Source: JAHEDH01 sp965364515 (GTDB taxonomy: Bacteria > Actinomycetota > Acidimicrobiia > Spongiisociales > ZC4RG35). Taken from it: DNA of 29,216 nt. Under the pieces are notes generated by a model, which was given only the letters and a program-made list of their open reading frames with translations, ran no database searches and was not told where the DNA came from. The stretch is from the NCBI GenBank assembly GCA_965364515.1, contig CBDTXZ010000020.1, positions 1 to 29,216 of the forward strand, in the 5' to 3' direction. This document shows positions 1-6,864 of this stretch, one piece after another; the stretch's first letter is position 1, and each line of letters starts with the position of its first letter. Both the position numbers and the translations under genes were made by a program.

Positions 1-13
1 CCCGGGAGCCTCA

Positions 14-574
14 GTGCCCGTCAGTTTCCACATTCTCCAGGAGGGCATGGCCGGACCCCACGTCCGATCCACCGTCTCGTTGATCCTGGATGGTGAGCAG
101 GTGGTCGTCGTCGATCCCGGGATGGCACCGTCACAGGCGGCCATTCTGGATCCACTGCACTCCCACGGAGTGCGGGCCGACGATGTCACCGACGTCGTCA
201 TCAGCCATCATCATCCGGACCACACCGTGAACGTGGGGCTGTTCGGCGATGCCAGAGTGCACGACTACTGGGCGACCTATCACCACGACACATGGACCAG
301 CCGGTCCGGTGAAGGATTCGAGGTGTCCCCGTCGGTGGTGACCTGGTCGACTCCGGGTCACACCCGGGAGGACATCACGACCATCCTCCGCACCGATGCC
401 GAGGTGGTTGCGTTCACCCACCTCTGGTGGCACGCCGACGGTCCCGGCGCTGATCCCCGTGGCACCGACCAGACACAGATCGAGGACGGGCGCGCTCGTG
501 TTCTCGGTGAAGCCACGCTCATCGTGCCAGGCCATGGGGCGGCGTTCCGACCGAGCCCTGCGACTCCCCGCTGA
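14..574 (+). CDS. MBL-fold metallo-hydrolase (MBLAC1-like)
   Basis: A 186-residue metallo-beta-lactamase-fold protein, probably a cytosolic hydrolase with a dinuclear metal centre. The metal motif is visible as SHHHPDH at residues 64-70 (H65, H67, D69, H70). Further candidate ligands are H116 in TPGHT and H174 in PGHG, and DPG near residue 34 is the usual strand-turn of the fold. The length is close to short MBLAC1-type members. The start is GTG at 14, preceded by GGGAG at 4-8; sequence upstream lies outside the window, so a longer N-terminus cannot be excluded, although the fold begins right at the start. The substrate cannot be predicted. The next gene begins 41 bp downstream on the same strand with its own leaderless-type promoter. 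Confidence 0.85.
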   Translation: MPVSFHILQEGMAGPHVRSTVSLILDGEQVVVVDPGMAPSQAAILDPLHSHGVRADDVTDVVISHHHPDHTVNVGLFGDARVHDYWATYHHDTWTSRSGEGFEVSPSVVTWSTPGHTREDITTILRTDAEVVAFTHLWWHADGPGADPRGTDQTQIEDGRARVLGEATLIVPGHGAAFRPSPATPR

Positions 575-603
575 CCTCACGACCGCTCGTTTCGCACCGG
601 AGG

Positions 604-609
604 TAGGTT
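604..609 (+). promoter_or_regulatory. Candidate -10 (TAGGTT) for leaderless transcript of the 616 gene
   Basis: TAGGTT is followed by exactly 6 nt (gacgag) and then the ATG at 616, the spacing expected when transcription begins at the A of the start codon. GGAGG at 599-603 is 12 nt from the ATG, too far for an ideal ribosome binding site. The same arrangement recurs elsewhere in this window. Confidence 0.5.
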
Positions 610-615
610 GACGAG

Positions 616-2691
616 ATGAGAGACCGGATCTCGATTCCGACCAGCGAGGATGACGCGGGATCACCGGCCTCACCGGTGAAGTCCTGGATGCTCCTCGCCG
701 CCGGGCTCTCGATTCTGCTCGCCATCTTCGCCGTCACGGGTGACCCTGAGCCGGCCGCAGTCGACACGTTGCTCACCGGTGAGATCGGGCCGCCACCTCA
801 GATCGAGACGACGGGGCCGCCGACCCTGGAAGCCTTCACCTTCCCCGGCACTGGGGTCGTCAGTGCGATCGACGAAGTCGAGGGTGCTCTCGTGGCCGCA
901 GTGAGGGGGGACCAGTGGGGGAGTTCGATCTGGCGTCTCGACGACACCTCCGGAACCTGGACGCTCACCGATGCACTCCCGGGCGTGACGGTGCTCGACG
1001 CCATCGCAGTCCCCGAAGGCCTGGCTGTCGCCGGTTTCGACCTCTTCGATCGAACTCCCGTGCTCTCCGTCGGTCCGCCGGGCGAGCTCCGTGCGAGGCG
1101 GATCGAGTTGGGAACGGGTGAGGTTCCCCATCAGGTCGACCACGTCGCCGGATCCCTCTTCGTGTTCAGCCGATTCGGTGATGGCTCCACGCCCGCTCCG
1201 GCGGCGACCTACCGAGTCGACTCGGCCGGCGGGCAGACATCTCTCGAGCCGGCGACCGGAGAAGCGGCCGTGGAGGACGTGTTCGCGAACGACGGGACCG
1301 TTGTTGCGGTTGGCAGTCACGACGGGGAGCCGGCGATGTGGCGTGTTGGCCCGGACGGTGAGCTGGAGCCGATCGAGGTCGACATCGATCTGGACCGCGG
1401 GCTGATCGCCGCAGCCGGCAGGCTCGGCTCGGGCGAGAACGTGGGTCTGGTCGTGAGTGGATTCGGCAGCGAACTCCCGTCGACGGCGGTCCATCGATTG
1501 GATCCGCCCTTCGAGCGGCTCGATGATCCGATTCCCGGCGCATGGGACCGACTCGTCCCTGCGGGTGCCGACCTCCTCGCGGTGGCCGGCGATCTGATCG
1601 CCCTTCCGGCCGCCGGGGTGACGACGTACCGGACGGACAGTGGCATCAGTTGGGTTGCCGGCCGTGCCCGTTTCACCGGTCCCGGAGGGGGAGGTCCAGG
1701 AGCGGGGACGATCGTCATCTCCGACGTCGTGTTTCGGGAAGCCGGCGGCCTCGTGTTCTCGGGCGCGACGAGTGAACAGAATTCGTCACCGATCGTCGCT
1801 TCCGAGGCTCCGGTCGGGACCTCGTCCAGCATCCCGTCCGCCCGGTGGCTGCTAGGTGACGAGGTCGAACCGGGCAGGGAGGTCGTCGAAGTGGGCGGGA
1901 TCCATCTGAGCGTCTTCGATGGTGGCGTCAACGTTCGAGACGGCTTCTCTCGTGCCTGGAAGCAGCCCGTCTTCGACGGCGAGAACTCGGTCGGAGGCTC
2001 GGTGGACGTCATCGAGCTCGATTTCGGATACCTGCTGTCGGCCACCCAGCCGTACTCGTCGGTCTGGTTCTCGAGCGACGGGTCGGTGTGGCAACGGATC
2101 GCCACCGATGTGATTCGAATGGCCGGCTCAGATGGCGCGGGGGTGGTCTTCGCGGGCGCACCCGAGTCTCACGAAGTTCTTCGAGTCGCGAGGGCCGGGG
2201 TCACGGAGGTCGCGACCTCGACCGACCCGATCGTGGCCACTGCGGATCGCCTCGGATGGGTTGCCTCACTCGGGTATGTCGCAGGGCCTGCGAACGGCGC
2301 GGTGTATGTGTCGGACACGGGCGCCGATTGGGCCGAACTCGAGCTCGACATCGAAGTCGAGGAGATTCAGATCGGGTCCGATGCGCTCGCAGTTCGCTCG
2401 GCTTCGGAGTGGCTCCGTTACGACGCGGAGTCCCGCAGTCTCGTCCGGATACGCACGCCCGACGGCGATCCGCTTCCCGCGCGCCAGGTGCTACCCGTCG
2501 ACGGTGGACTGCTGTTCGGGGACCGAGCCCGTTCCTGGGTCAGCACCGACTTCGTCCGGTGGACCGAAGCCTCGTTCGGCATCTGGGAGGGGGCGGACGG
2601 GCCTCTCCTCGATCTCTGGGTCGACGAAGACGAGGTGATCGCCCTCGTCGGCGGCCCTTCGAAGCGATCACTCTTCTCGCTCGAGAGGTGA
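616..2691 (+). CDS. Membrane-anchored Asp-box beta-propeller-like protein (paralogue A)
   Basis: A 691-residue protein of unknown function. A short charged cytoplasmic N-terminus (RISIPTSEDD near residues 4-13) is followed by one hydrophobic segment at about 24-41, then a large, mostly beta, Gly/Val/Asp-rich extracytoplasmic domain. Repeated S/T-x-D-x-G-x-x-W blocks (for example SSDGSVW, SDTGADW, STDFVRW) resemble BNR/Asp-box turns of sialidase- or Ycf48-type beta-propellers. No sialidase active site is evident, so a scaffold or sensor role is as likely as catalysis. It shares N-terminal sequence, topology and Asp-boxes with the protein encoded at 4034-6058, so the two look like diverged paralogues. 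It ends 3 bp from the convergent reductase gene. The reading frame is confident; the function is not known. Confidence 0.8.
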   Translation: MRDRISIPTSEDDAGSPASPVKSWMLLAAGLSILLAIFAVTGDPEPAAVDTLLTGEIGPPPQIETTGPPTLEAFTFPGTGVVSAIDEVEGALVAAVRGDQWGSSIWRLDDTSGTWTLTDALPGVTVLDAIAVPEGLAVAGFDLFDRTPVLSVGPPGELRARRIELGTGEVPHQVDHVAGSLFVFSRFGDGSTPAPAATYRVDSAGGQTSLEPATGEAAVEDVFANDGTVVAVGSHDGEPAMWRVGPDGELEPIEVDIDLDRGLIAAAGRLGSGENVGLVVSGFGSELPSTAVHRLDPPFERLDDPIPGAWDRLVPAGADLLAVAGDLIALPAAGVTTYRTDSGISWVAGRARFTGPGGGGPGAGTIVISDVVFREAGGLVFSGATSEQNSSPIVASEAPVGTSSSIPSARWLLGDEVEPGREVVEVGGIHLSVFDGGVNVRDGFSRAWKQPVFDGENSVGGSVDVIELDFGYLLSATQPYSSVWFSSDGSVWQRIATDVIRMAGSDGAGVVFAGAPESHEVLRVARAGVTEVATSTDPIVATADRLGWVASLGYVAGPANGAVYVSDTGADWAELELDIEVEEIQIGSDALAVRSASEWLRYDAESRSLVRIRTPDGDPLPARQVLPVDGGLLFGDRARSWVSTDFVRWTEASFGIWEGADGPLLDLWVDEDEVIALVGGPSKRSLFSLER

Positions 2692-2694
2692 GCG

Positions 2695-3909
2695 TCAGTA
2701 CAGCTCGCTCAGCGGCGTCTCCCGGTCCGCAATGGCGCGATGGTCCGGGCTGGCTTCGGCCCGGAGCAAGCTCTCGATGTCGTCGCCGATGTCCCACTGG
2801 TTGACGTTGGCAACTGCTCTGATCACACCCTCGACGAGGTAGAACGCCAGGAACTCCCCTTCGGTGGTGCTTCCCCTGAAGATGACCTCGTCGTAGTCCG
2901 GGGCGTGGCCCCGGTACTCCATCCCCAGGTCGTACTGATCGGTGAAGAACAGCGGGAGTCGGTCGTAGGGAGCCGGCTGGCCGGCAGCTCCTCTGCCCGC
3001 ATGGAACCCCTGATTTCGTGCCACCGACCAGTGCTCGGATCGGATCCTGGTCTCATAGAACGGGTGGAAGTGGCTGGCGATGTCACCCACCGCCCAGATG
3101 TGCGCTCGCGAGGTACGAAGGGTCTCGTCGACGAGAACTCCGTCGTCCGTGTCGACCCCGGCCGTCTCGGCGAGCCCGATGCGAGGGCGCGCTCCCACCG
3201 CCTCGATGACGACGTCGGCATCGAGCACGCTTCCGTCTTCCAGATGGACTCGTTCGACGGTGTCGGCACCCGCGTACGCCACCGGTGAGGTCCCGGTGAC
3301 GAACCGCACTCCGTGGTCTTGATGCAGGTCGCGTAGATAGACACCGAACTGCTCGCCGAGAACCTCGACGAGCGGGAGCTCTGAGCGTGAGACCACGGTC
3401 ACATCACAACCATGGCCCCTGGCGGCCGCTGCCATCTCGGTGCCGATCCAACCAGAACCGACGATCACGACCTTCCTCTGTTGTTCGAACAGTGATCGGA
3501 TCACCCGGGCGTCCTCGATCGTGCGGAGGGCTCCGACCAGCGCCAGGGCCCCCCCGTCGATGTCCAACCGCCTCGGCGAGGCGCCCGTCGCCAGGATCAA
3601 CTCGGCATACGGGATCTGGTCGGTCTCGTCGACGATGGCGAGCTGTCGTTCGGGGTCGATGACTGCCACCCTGGTGTCGAGGCGGAGTTCGATGTCGTTC
3701 TCGTCGAACCAGGCTGCGTCGTGGATGATGGCGTCGTCGAACCCGGACTCGCCGAGCAGGAGGCCTTTCGAGAGTGGTGGGCGCTCGTAGGGGACCACGT
3801 CTTCGGCGGCGACGATGGTGAGGGGACCTTCGTGGCCTGCGTCGCGGGTCCCCTCGGCAGCCCGCACTCCTGCGAGGCCTCCTCCGACGATGACGATGTG
3901 CTGGTCCAT
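2695..3909 (-). CDS. FAD-dependent NAD(P)H oxidoreductase, ferredoxin/rhodocoxin reductase type
   Basis: A 404-residue flavoprotein of the pyridine nucleotide-disulfide oxidoreductase fold without the redox disulfide. The FAD Rossmann motif VGGGLAG is at residues 8-14, followed by YERPPLSKGLL near 41-51, which is characteristic of BphA4, rhodocoxin and putidaredoxin reductases. A second Rossmann motif for NAD(P)H, VGSGWIG, is at 150-156; ATGA is near 107 and WAVGDIA lies in the C-terminal half. The C-terminal reductase domain contains SEHWSVARNQG. Known relatives pass electrons from NAD(P)H to a [2Fe-2S] ferredoxin for P450 or dioxygenase systems; no ferredoxin, P450 or oxygenase lies in the window, so the partner is unknown. 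The start is supported by GAGGAG immediately upstream. It sits between two propeller paralogues on the opposite strand. Confidence 0.9.
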   Translation of the reverse strand: MDQHIVIVGGGLAGVRAAEGTRDAGHEGPLTIVAAEDVVPYERPPLSKGLLLGESGFDDAIIHDAAWFDENDIELRLDTRVAVIDPERQLAIVDETDQIPYAELILATGASPRRLDIDGGALALVGALRTIEDARVIRSLFEQQRKVVIVGSGWIGTEMAAAARGHGCDVTVVSRSELPLVEVLGEQFGVYLRDLHQDHGVRFVTGTSPVAYAGADTVERVHLEDGSVLDADVVIEAVGARPRIGLAETAGVDTDDGVLVDETLRTSRAHIWAVGDIASHFHPFYETRIRSEHWSVARNQGFHAGRGAAGQPAPYDRLPLFFTDQYDLGMEYRGHAPDYDEVIFRGSTTEGEFLAFYLVEGVIRAVANVNQWDIGDDIESLLRAEASPDHRAIADRETPLSELY

Positions 3910-3933
3910 GGGCTCCTCGATCGCTCGTGCCGA

Positions 3934-3962
3934 AGCCTACGAACCCACGGCGGCTTTGTCCC
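3934..3962 (-). promoter_or_regulatory. Candidate promoter for the FAD reductase gene
   Basis: On the minus strand, -35-like GGGACA (3957-3962) is separated by 17 bp from -10-like TAGGCT (3934-3939). This predicts a short leader that carries the GAGGAG ribosome binding site of the gene starting at 3909. It lies in the divergent region shared with the plus-strand mini-ORF promoter. Confidence 0.4.
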
Positions 3963-3998
3963 GGTGCCGGTGTGGCCGTCGGCACCGGCCGGTGAGCA

Positions 3999-4004
3999 TA
4001 GGAT
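3999..4004 (+). promoter_or_regulatory. Candidate -10 (TAGGAT) for leaderless mini-ORF transcript
   Basis: TAGGAT is followed by 6 nt (tcggcc) and ATG at 4011. No comparable hexamer sits 6-7 nt before the GTG at 4034, which suggests that transcription begins at 4011 rather than at the propeller gene itself. Confidence 0.45.
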
Positions 4005-4010
4005 TCGGCC

Positions 4011-4037
4011 ATGGAAGCCATCCAGCAGGCGCCGTGA
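4011..4037 (+). CDS. 8-codon leaderless leader ORF (MEAIQQAP) coupled to the propeller gene
   Basis: A mini-ORF, ATG at 4011 to TGA at 4035-4037, encodes MEAIQQAP. Its ATG is placed exactly 6 nt after the TAGGAT hexamer. Its stop overlaps the GTG start of the downstream gene (GTGA at 4034-4037), the usual geometry of translational coupling. The downstream gene has only a poor Shine-Dalgarno sequence (AGCAGG), so entry by ribosomes terminating on the mini-ORF is plausible. There are no repeated regulatory codons, so an amino-acid attenuation role is not suggested. It may simply be an entry module. Confidence 0.4.
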   Translation: MEAIQQAP

Positions 4038-6058
4038 CGGTTCGGATCCGCATCCCCTCCAGCGAGGAGGATCCGGAGAAGGTGCCTGCGGCCGGGTACC
4101 GATCGTCTCCGAGAACGCCGGCGTTGATCGTTGCGATCCTCCTGGCAGGCGCGATCCTCGTGGCGGGTGTCAACTCGGTGACCTCGAGTGCAGACCCTCC
4201 CCAGTCGTCGCTATCGGCTCCCGTCGAGTTCGAGGATTCGACCATGCCGACGCTCGTTCCGAGCCTTGCCGGGCCGTGGAGCGAACGCCTGCTGCCCGGG
4301 AGCGGAGAGATCATCGCCATGGGCCCGGTCGGTGGCACGTCGATTGCGGTCGTTGCGCACTCGGCGTCGCCCGGCGCCGACGTGTGGGAGCGACGAGATC
4401 GAGCGTGGACGCTGGTTGGGAGCCCTGCACTCGAAGCGGTGGAGGCGGCCGTCGTGATGGATGACCGCGTGCTGTTCGTTGGTGACCTCGAAGGTCGTCC
4501 CACCGTCTGGGAATGGGTGGACGGATCTGCCCGCTACCTGTTCCAGCCGACATCGGGATCCGTTGTCGGGGTGTGGTCGGTCGGCGGGAGGTCGGTCGTG
4601 GCAGTCCTGCCGGACCGGACTGTCGACGGGCCCGGAACCGACAGCACGGCGCGAGACGCGCTGTGGATCGAATCGAGCGCAGCGGAGTTCGAAGAGATCG
4701 AACTGGTCGGCATCGAGACGGTGCTGACGGTCGGCGGTGATGCCGGCGCCACTGCGATCGGTGGCCGCAACGCCGAGGGGAGGGCGGCGGTCGGATTCGT
4801 CGAAGGTGACCGCGTTTCGGCCACGCAGCTTCCGTTCACCCCGGACAAGTCGTCCGTGGTGGATCTGGCAGGCGACTCGACCTCGCTGATGGCGCTCGTG
4901 TCGGTGGCCGATCGACCGTTGTCCATCGGTGACGAGATCAGGTCGGCCGCGATCGGTTGGGGCCGAGTCGCAGAGACGCCGGATCTCATCGGGATCGAGG
5001 TGATCGGTGGACTGGTCATGGGAGTCGACCACGTCGGGGCACTGGTCGTCCATGACCTGAACGGTGGAGAGCTCCCATCGCCGTCGACGCCGCAGTGGGA
5101 CATCGGCTCGATCAGGGGGTTCGACCTGCTCGGCGATGATCCGGTGATCTACGGACAGTCCGACGTGTTTCCCGTCTACGTCGGTCCGGGTGCGGCTGCG
5201 ACCGAAGTGGACATGCCCGCCGGGATGTGGACGCCGTACCACTCGGAGGCCTCCGACGGATTCGAACTCGTCCACGTCGGTTCGCGCGAATTCGCCGTTC
5301 GTGGCGGGAGGCTCTTCCATCGAGCCACGGATGGCGAGTCCTGGCAGCCGTCCGTCGGCAACCTCGCCGTCTATGGGACCCCGACCATCGTCGAGACGAT
5401 GTCCGGGTTCGTGCTGGTGCCGTCGGCGAGAGGAGGTCTGTGGACCAGTGACGACGGCCGCGTGTGGAACCGGTTGGAGGACTCCGACGACGTGAGGATC
5501 GAACAGGTTGCAACCGACGGTGATGTGGTCGTCGGGCTCACCCCCATCGGCGGCCGAGATGGCGGGGTCACGGACGTGACGGTGATCGACTCCGATGGCG
5601 GGCTCGCTCGACGCTCGTTGCCGATGCGCCTCGTCGGGCTGGGGTGGGAGCCGGGAGTCGGATTCTTCGCCAGTCAGGCGCCACCTGGTTCTGGCCACGC
5701 GACGAGCAGTGATGGGATGAACTGGCTTGTCGAGGAGAGCGATGAACCGTTCGACCGGGTCGTCGGATTCGCCGGTGCCCTCCATCGAAGCTCCGGCGTC
5801 GGGATCGGCAGCCGGTCGGCGAGTTTCCCGACGGCCGTGGGCCGGTTGTACATCTACGACGGAGGGACTCGAACCTGGGTCGACCGTTCGGGAACGACCT
5901 GGATTCACGACGGTTCGGACTGGCAGGAGATCCACCTGGGGGTCATCGACGGCTTGCCCCGAAGGCCCCGTCGTCTGGTCGTCGTCGGGCCTCGAGTGTT
6001 CGCCATGACAGATTCCGTCGACGGACGGGCAGAGACCTACCTGCTCGAGCCGGACTGA
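4034..6058 (+). CDS. Membrane-anchored Asp-box beta-propeller-like protein (paralogue B)
   Basis: About 674 residues from the GTG at 4034. The frame is open further upstream to 3815, but that extension is antisense to the reductase N-terminus and lacks protein-like composition. Starting at 4034 gives RIRIPSSEED near residues 4-13, matching RISIPTSEDD of the 616-2691 protein at 7 of 10 positions, then a hydrophobic segment at about 30-45 and a long beta-rich exterior domain. Asp-box-like blocks are visible (ATDGESW, SDDGRVW, SSDGMNW, HDGSDW), so a beta-propeller is likely. No catalytic signature was recognised. The last 22 bp overlap the 3' end of the convergent small gene at 6037-6336. It is probably a paralogue of the first propeller with the same, unknown role at the cell surface. 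Confidence 0.8.
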   Translation: MTVRIRIPSSEEDPEKVPAAGYRSSPRTPALIVAILLAGAILVAGVNSVTSSADPPQSSLSAPVEFEDSTMPTLVPSLAGPWSERLLPGSGEIIAMGPVGGTSIAVVAHSASPGADVWERRDRAWTLVGSPALEAVEAAVVMDDRVLFVGDLEGRPTVWEWVDGSARYLFQPTSGSVVGVWSVGGRSVVAVLPDRTVDGPGTDSTARDALWIESSAAEFEEIELVGIETVLTVGGDAGATAIGGRNAEGRAAVGFVEGDRVSATQLPFTPDKSSVVDLAGDSTSLMALVSVADRPLSIGDEIRSAAIGWGRVAETPDLIGIEVIGGLVMGVDHVGALVVHDLNGGELPSPSTPQWDIGSIRGFDLLGDDPVIYGQSDVFPVYVGPGAAATEVDMPAGMWTPYHSEASDGFELVHVGSREFAVRGGRLFHRATDGESWQPSVGNLAVYGTPTIVETMSGFVLVPSARGGLWTSDDGRVWNRLEDSDDVRIEQVATDGDVVVGLTPIGGRDGGVTDVTVIDSDGGLARRSLPMRLVGLGWEPGVGFFASQAPPGSGHATSSDGMNWLVEESDEPFDRVVGFAGALHRSSGVGIGSRSASFPTAVGRLYIYDGGTRTWVDRSGTTWIHDGSDWQEIHLGVIDGLPRRPRRLVVVGPRVFAMTDSVDGRAETYLLEPD

Positions 6059-6336
6059 ACCTCGAACCAGGCATCGGCCCCGTCGATCCTCAGATGCGGG
6101 TCGACGATCTCCGAGCCGTCGGCGCCGATCAGGAAGACGCCATCGACGGCGATCTCGTCGATCACGGCGTCGAGCGTCTCGTCGTCGACCACGGATATGT
6201 CTCCGCTGGTGAAGGCGGGGGCGTATGGGGTGAACGCGTCGGTCGGTTCGAAGCGACAGACGGTGCGCCCGGATTCAGCGCGCGCGTCCACGAGCCTGCC
6301 GACGGTGACGTCGCCGATGAGCATGTCCCAGGCCAT
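6037..6336 (-). CDS. Small protein of unknown function (99 aa)
   Basis: An acidic 99-residue protein with no recognised family and no signal peptide or membrane segment. The sequence has regular alternation (GDISVVDDETLDAVIDEI, VDGVFLIGADGSEIVDPHLRI) consistent with a small alpha/beta fold. Support for a real gene: its ATG at 6336 is exactly 6 nt downstream of a minus-strand TAGGCT hexamer, and its composition is protein-like throughout. It converges with, and overlaps by 22 bp, the propeller gene ending at 6058, and is divergent from argR, whose ATG is 75 bp away. Its position next to argR gives no firm clue to function. Confidence 0.6.
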   Translation of the reverse strand: MAWDMLIGDVTVGRLVDARAESGRTVCRFEPTDAFTPYAPAFTSGDISVVDDETLDAVIDEIAVDGVFLIGADGSEIVDPHLRIDGADAWFEVQSGSSR

Positions 6337-6342
6337 CGACGA

Positions 6343-6348
6343 AGCCTA
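6343..6348 (-). promoter_or_regulatory. Candidate -10 (TAGGCT) for leaderless 99-aa gene
   Basis: Read on the minus strand, TAGGCT is followed by 6 nt and the ATG at 6336. There is no Shine-Dalgarno sequence in the interval. Confidence 0.5.
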
Positions 6349-6381
6349 CGTCCCGGCCATGCCGAGGATTCTGGAATGGGC

Positions 6382-6403
6382 TGTATGCGCATATACGTAT
6401 ACA
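6382..6403 (+). promoter_or_regulatory. Candidate ArgR operator (ARG box) overlapping the argR -10
   Basis: A 22-bp imperfect palindrome with halves TGTATGCGCAT and ATACGTATACA; 18 of 22 positions are symmetric. It is AT-rich against a GC-rich background and ends 8 bp before the argR ATG. The candidate -10 TACACT (6400-6405), 6 nt from the ATG at 6412, begins within its right arm. ArgR proteins bind AT-rich palindromic ARG boxes of about 18 bp, so arginine-dependent autoregulation of argR and the coupled argG is likely. Binding itself is inference. Confidence 0.55.
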
Positions 6404-6411
6404 CTCCGGAT

Positions 6412-6864
6412 ATGAGCACAGCAGCCGCCAGGCGACGCCTGGTCCGCCAACTGGTCACCTCCCGTGATGTGACATCGCAGGCCGAGATCGTCGCCTACCT
6501 GGCGGGTGAGGGCCACGACGTCACGCAGGCAACCGTTTCCCGTGATCTTCAGATCATCGGAGCCACCAAGGCCGATGGCGATCGCTACCTCCTCCGGGAT
6601 GGGCCCGACCCCGAGGAGGCACTCCGCCATCTCGCCAGATCGATCGACGAATTCGTCGAGTCCATCTCGGCGAGCGGGCCGTTGGTCGTGCTCAGAACGC
6701 CACCCGGCGCCGCTCAGGTCGTGGCCGCCGCCGTCGACAACGCCGGCGTCGAAGGAGTCCTCGGAACCGTGGCCGGGGACGACACGATCATCGTCGTGGC
6801 GTCCGAGTCTGTCACCGGTGCCGGAGTCGCAGAGAAGCTCGAACAGATCGGATCCACAGCATGA
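6412..6864 (+). CDS. argR: Arginine repressor ArgR
   Basis: A 150-residue ArgR/AhrC family regulator. The N-terminal winged helix-turn-helix includes VTQATVSRDLQIIGATK, the DNA-recognition SR motif, at about residues 37-53. The C-terminal hexamerisation and arginine-binding domain includes PPGAAQVVAAAVDN and GTVAGDDTIIVV, where the DD pair is the expected arginine contact. The frame stays open upstream to 6094, but that stretch is antisense to the 99-aa gene; ATG 6412 gives the normal family length. There is no Shine-Dalgarno sequence, and TACACT 6 nt upstream indicates a leaderless mRNA. The gene overlaps argG by 4 bp (ATGA), so the two are translationally coupled. It probably represses its own operon when arginine is abundant. 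Confidence 0.95.
   Translation: MSTAAARRRLVRQLVTSRDVTSQAEIVAYLAGEGHDVTQATVSRDLQIIGATKADGDRYLLRDGPDPEEALRHLARSIDEFVESISASGPLVVLRTPPGAAQVVAAAVDNAGVEGVLGTVAGDDTIIVVASESVTGAGVAEKLEQIGSTA

Noticed and set aside
14..574. Metallo-beta-lactamase (antibiotic resistance)
   Set aside because: The fold is shared by many hydrolases; the short length, no signal peptide and MBLAC1-like layout do not support a beta-lactamase.
3815..4033. Upstream extension of the second propeller gene to GTG 3815
   Set aside because: It is antisense to the reductase N-terminus, has Arg/Pro/Ser-rich shadow composition, and the paralogue's N-terminus matches from 4034 onward.
6094..6411. Long N-terminal extension of ArgR
   Set aside because: It is antisense to the 99-aa gene and would more than double the normal ArgR N-terminus; ATG 6412 fits the family and the -10.
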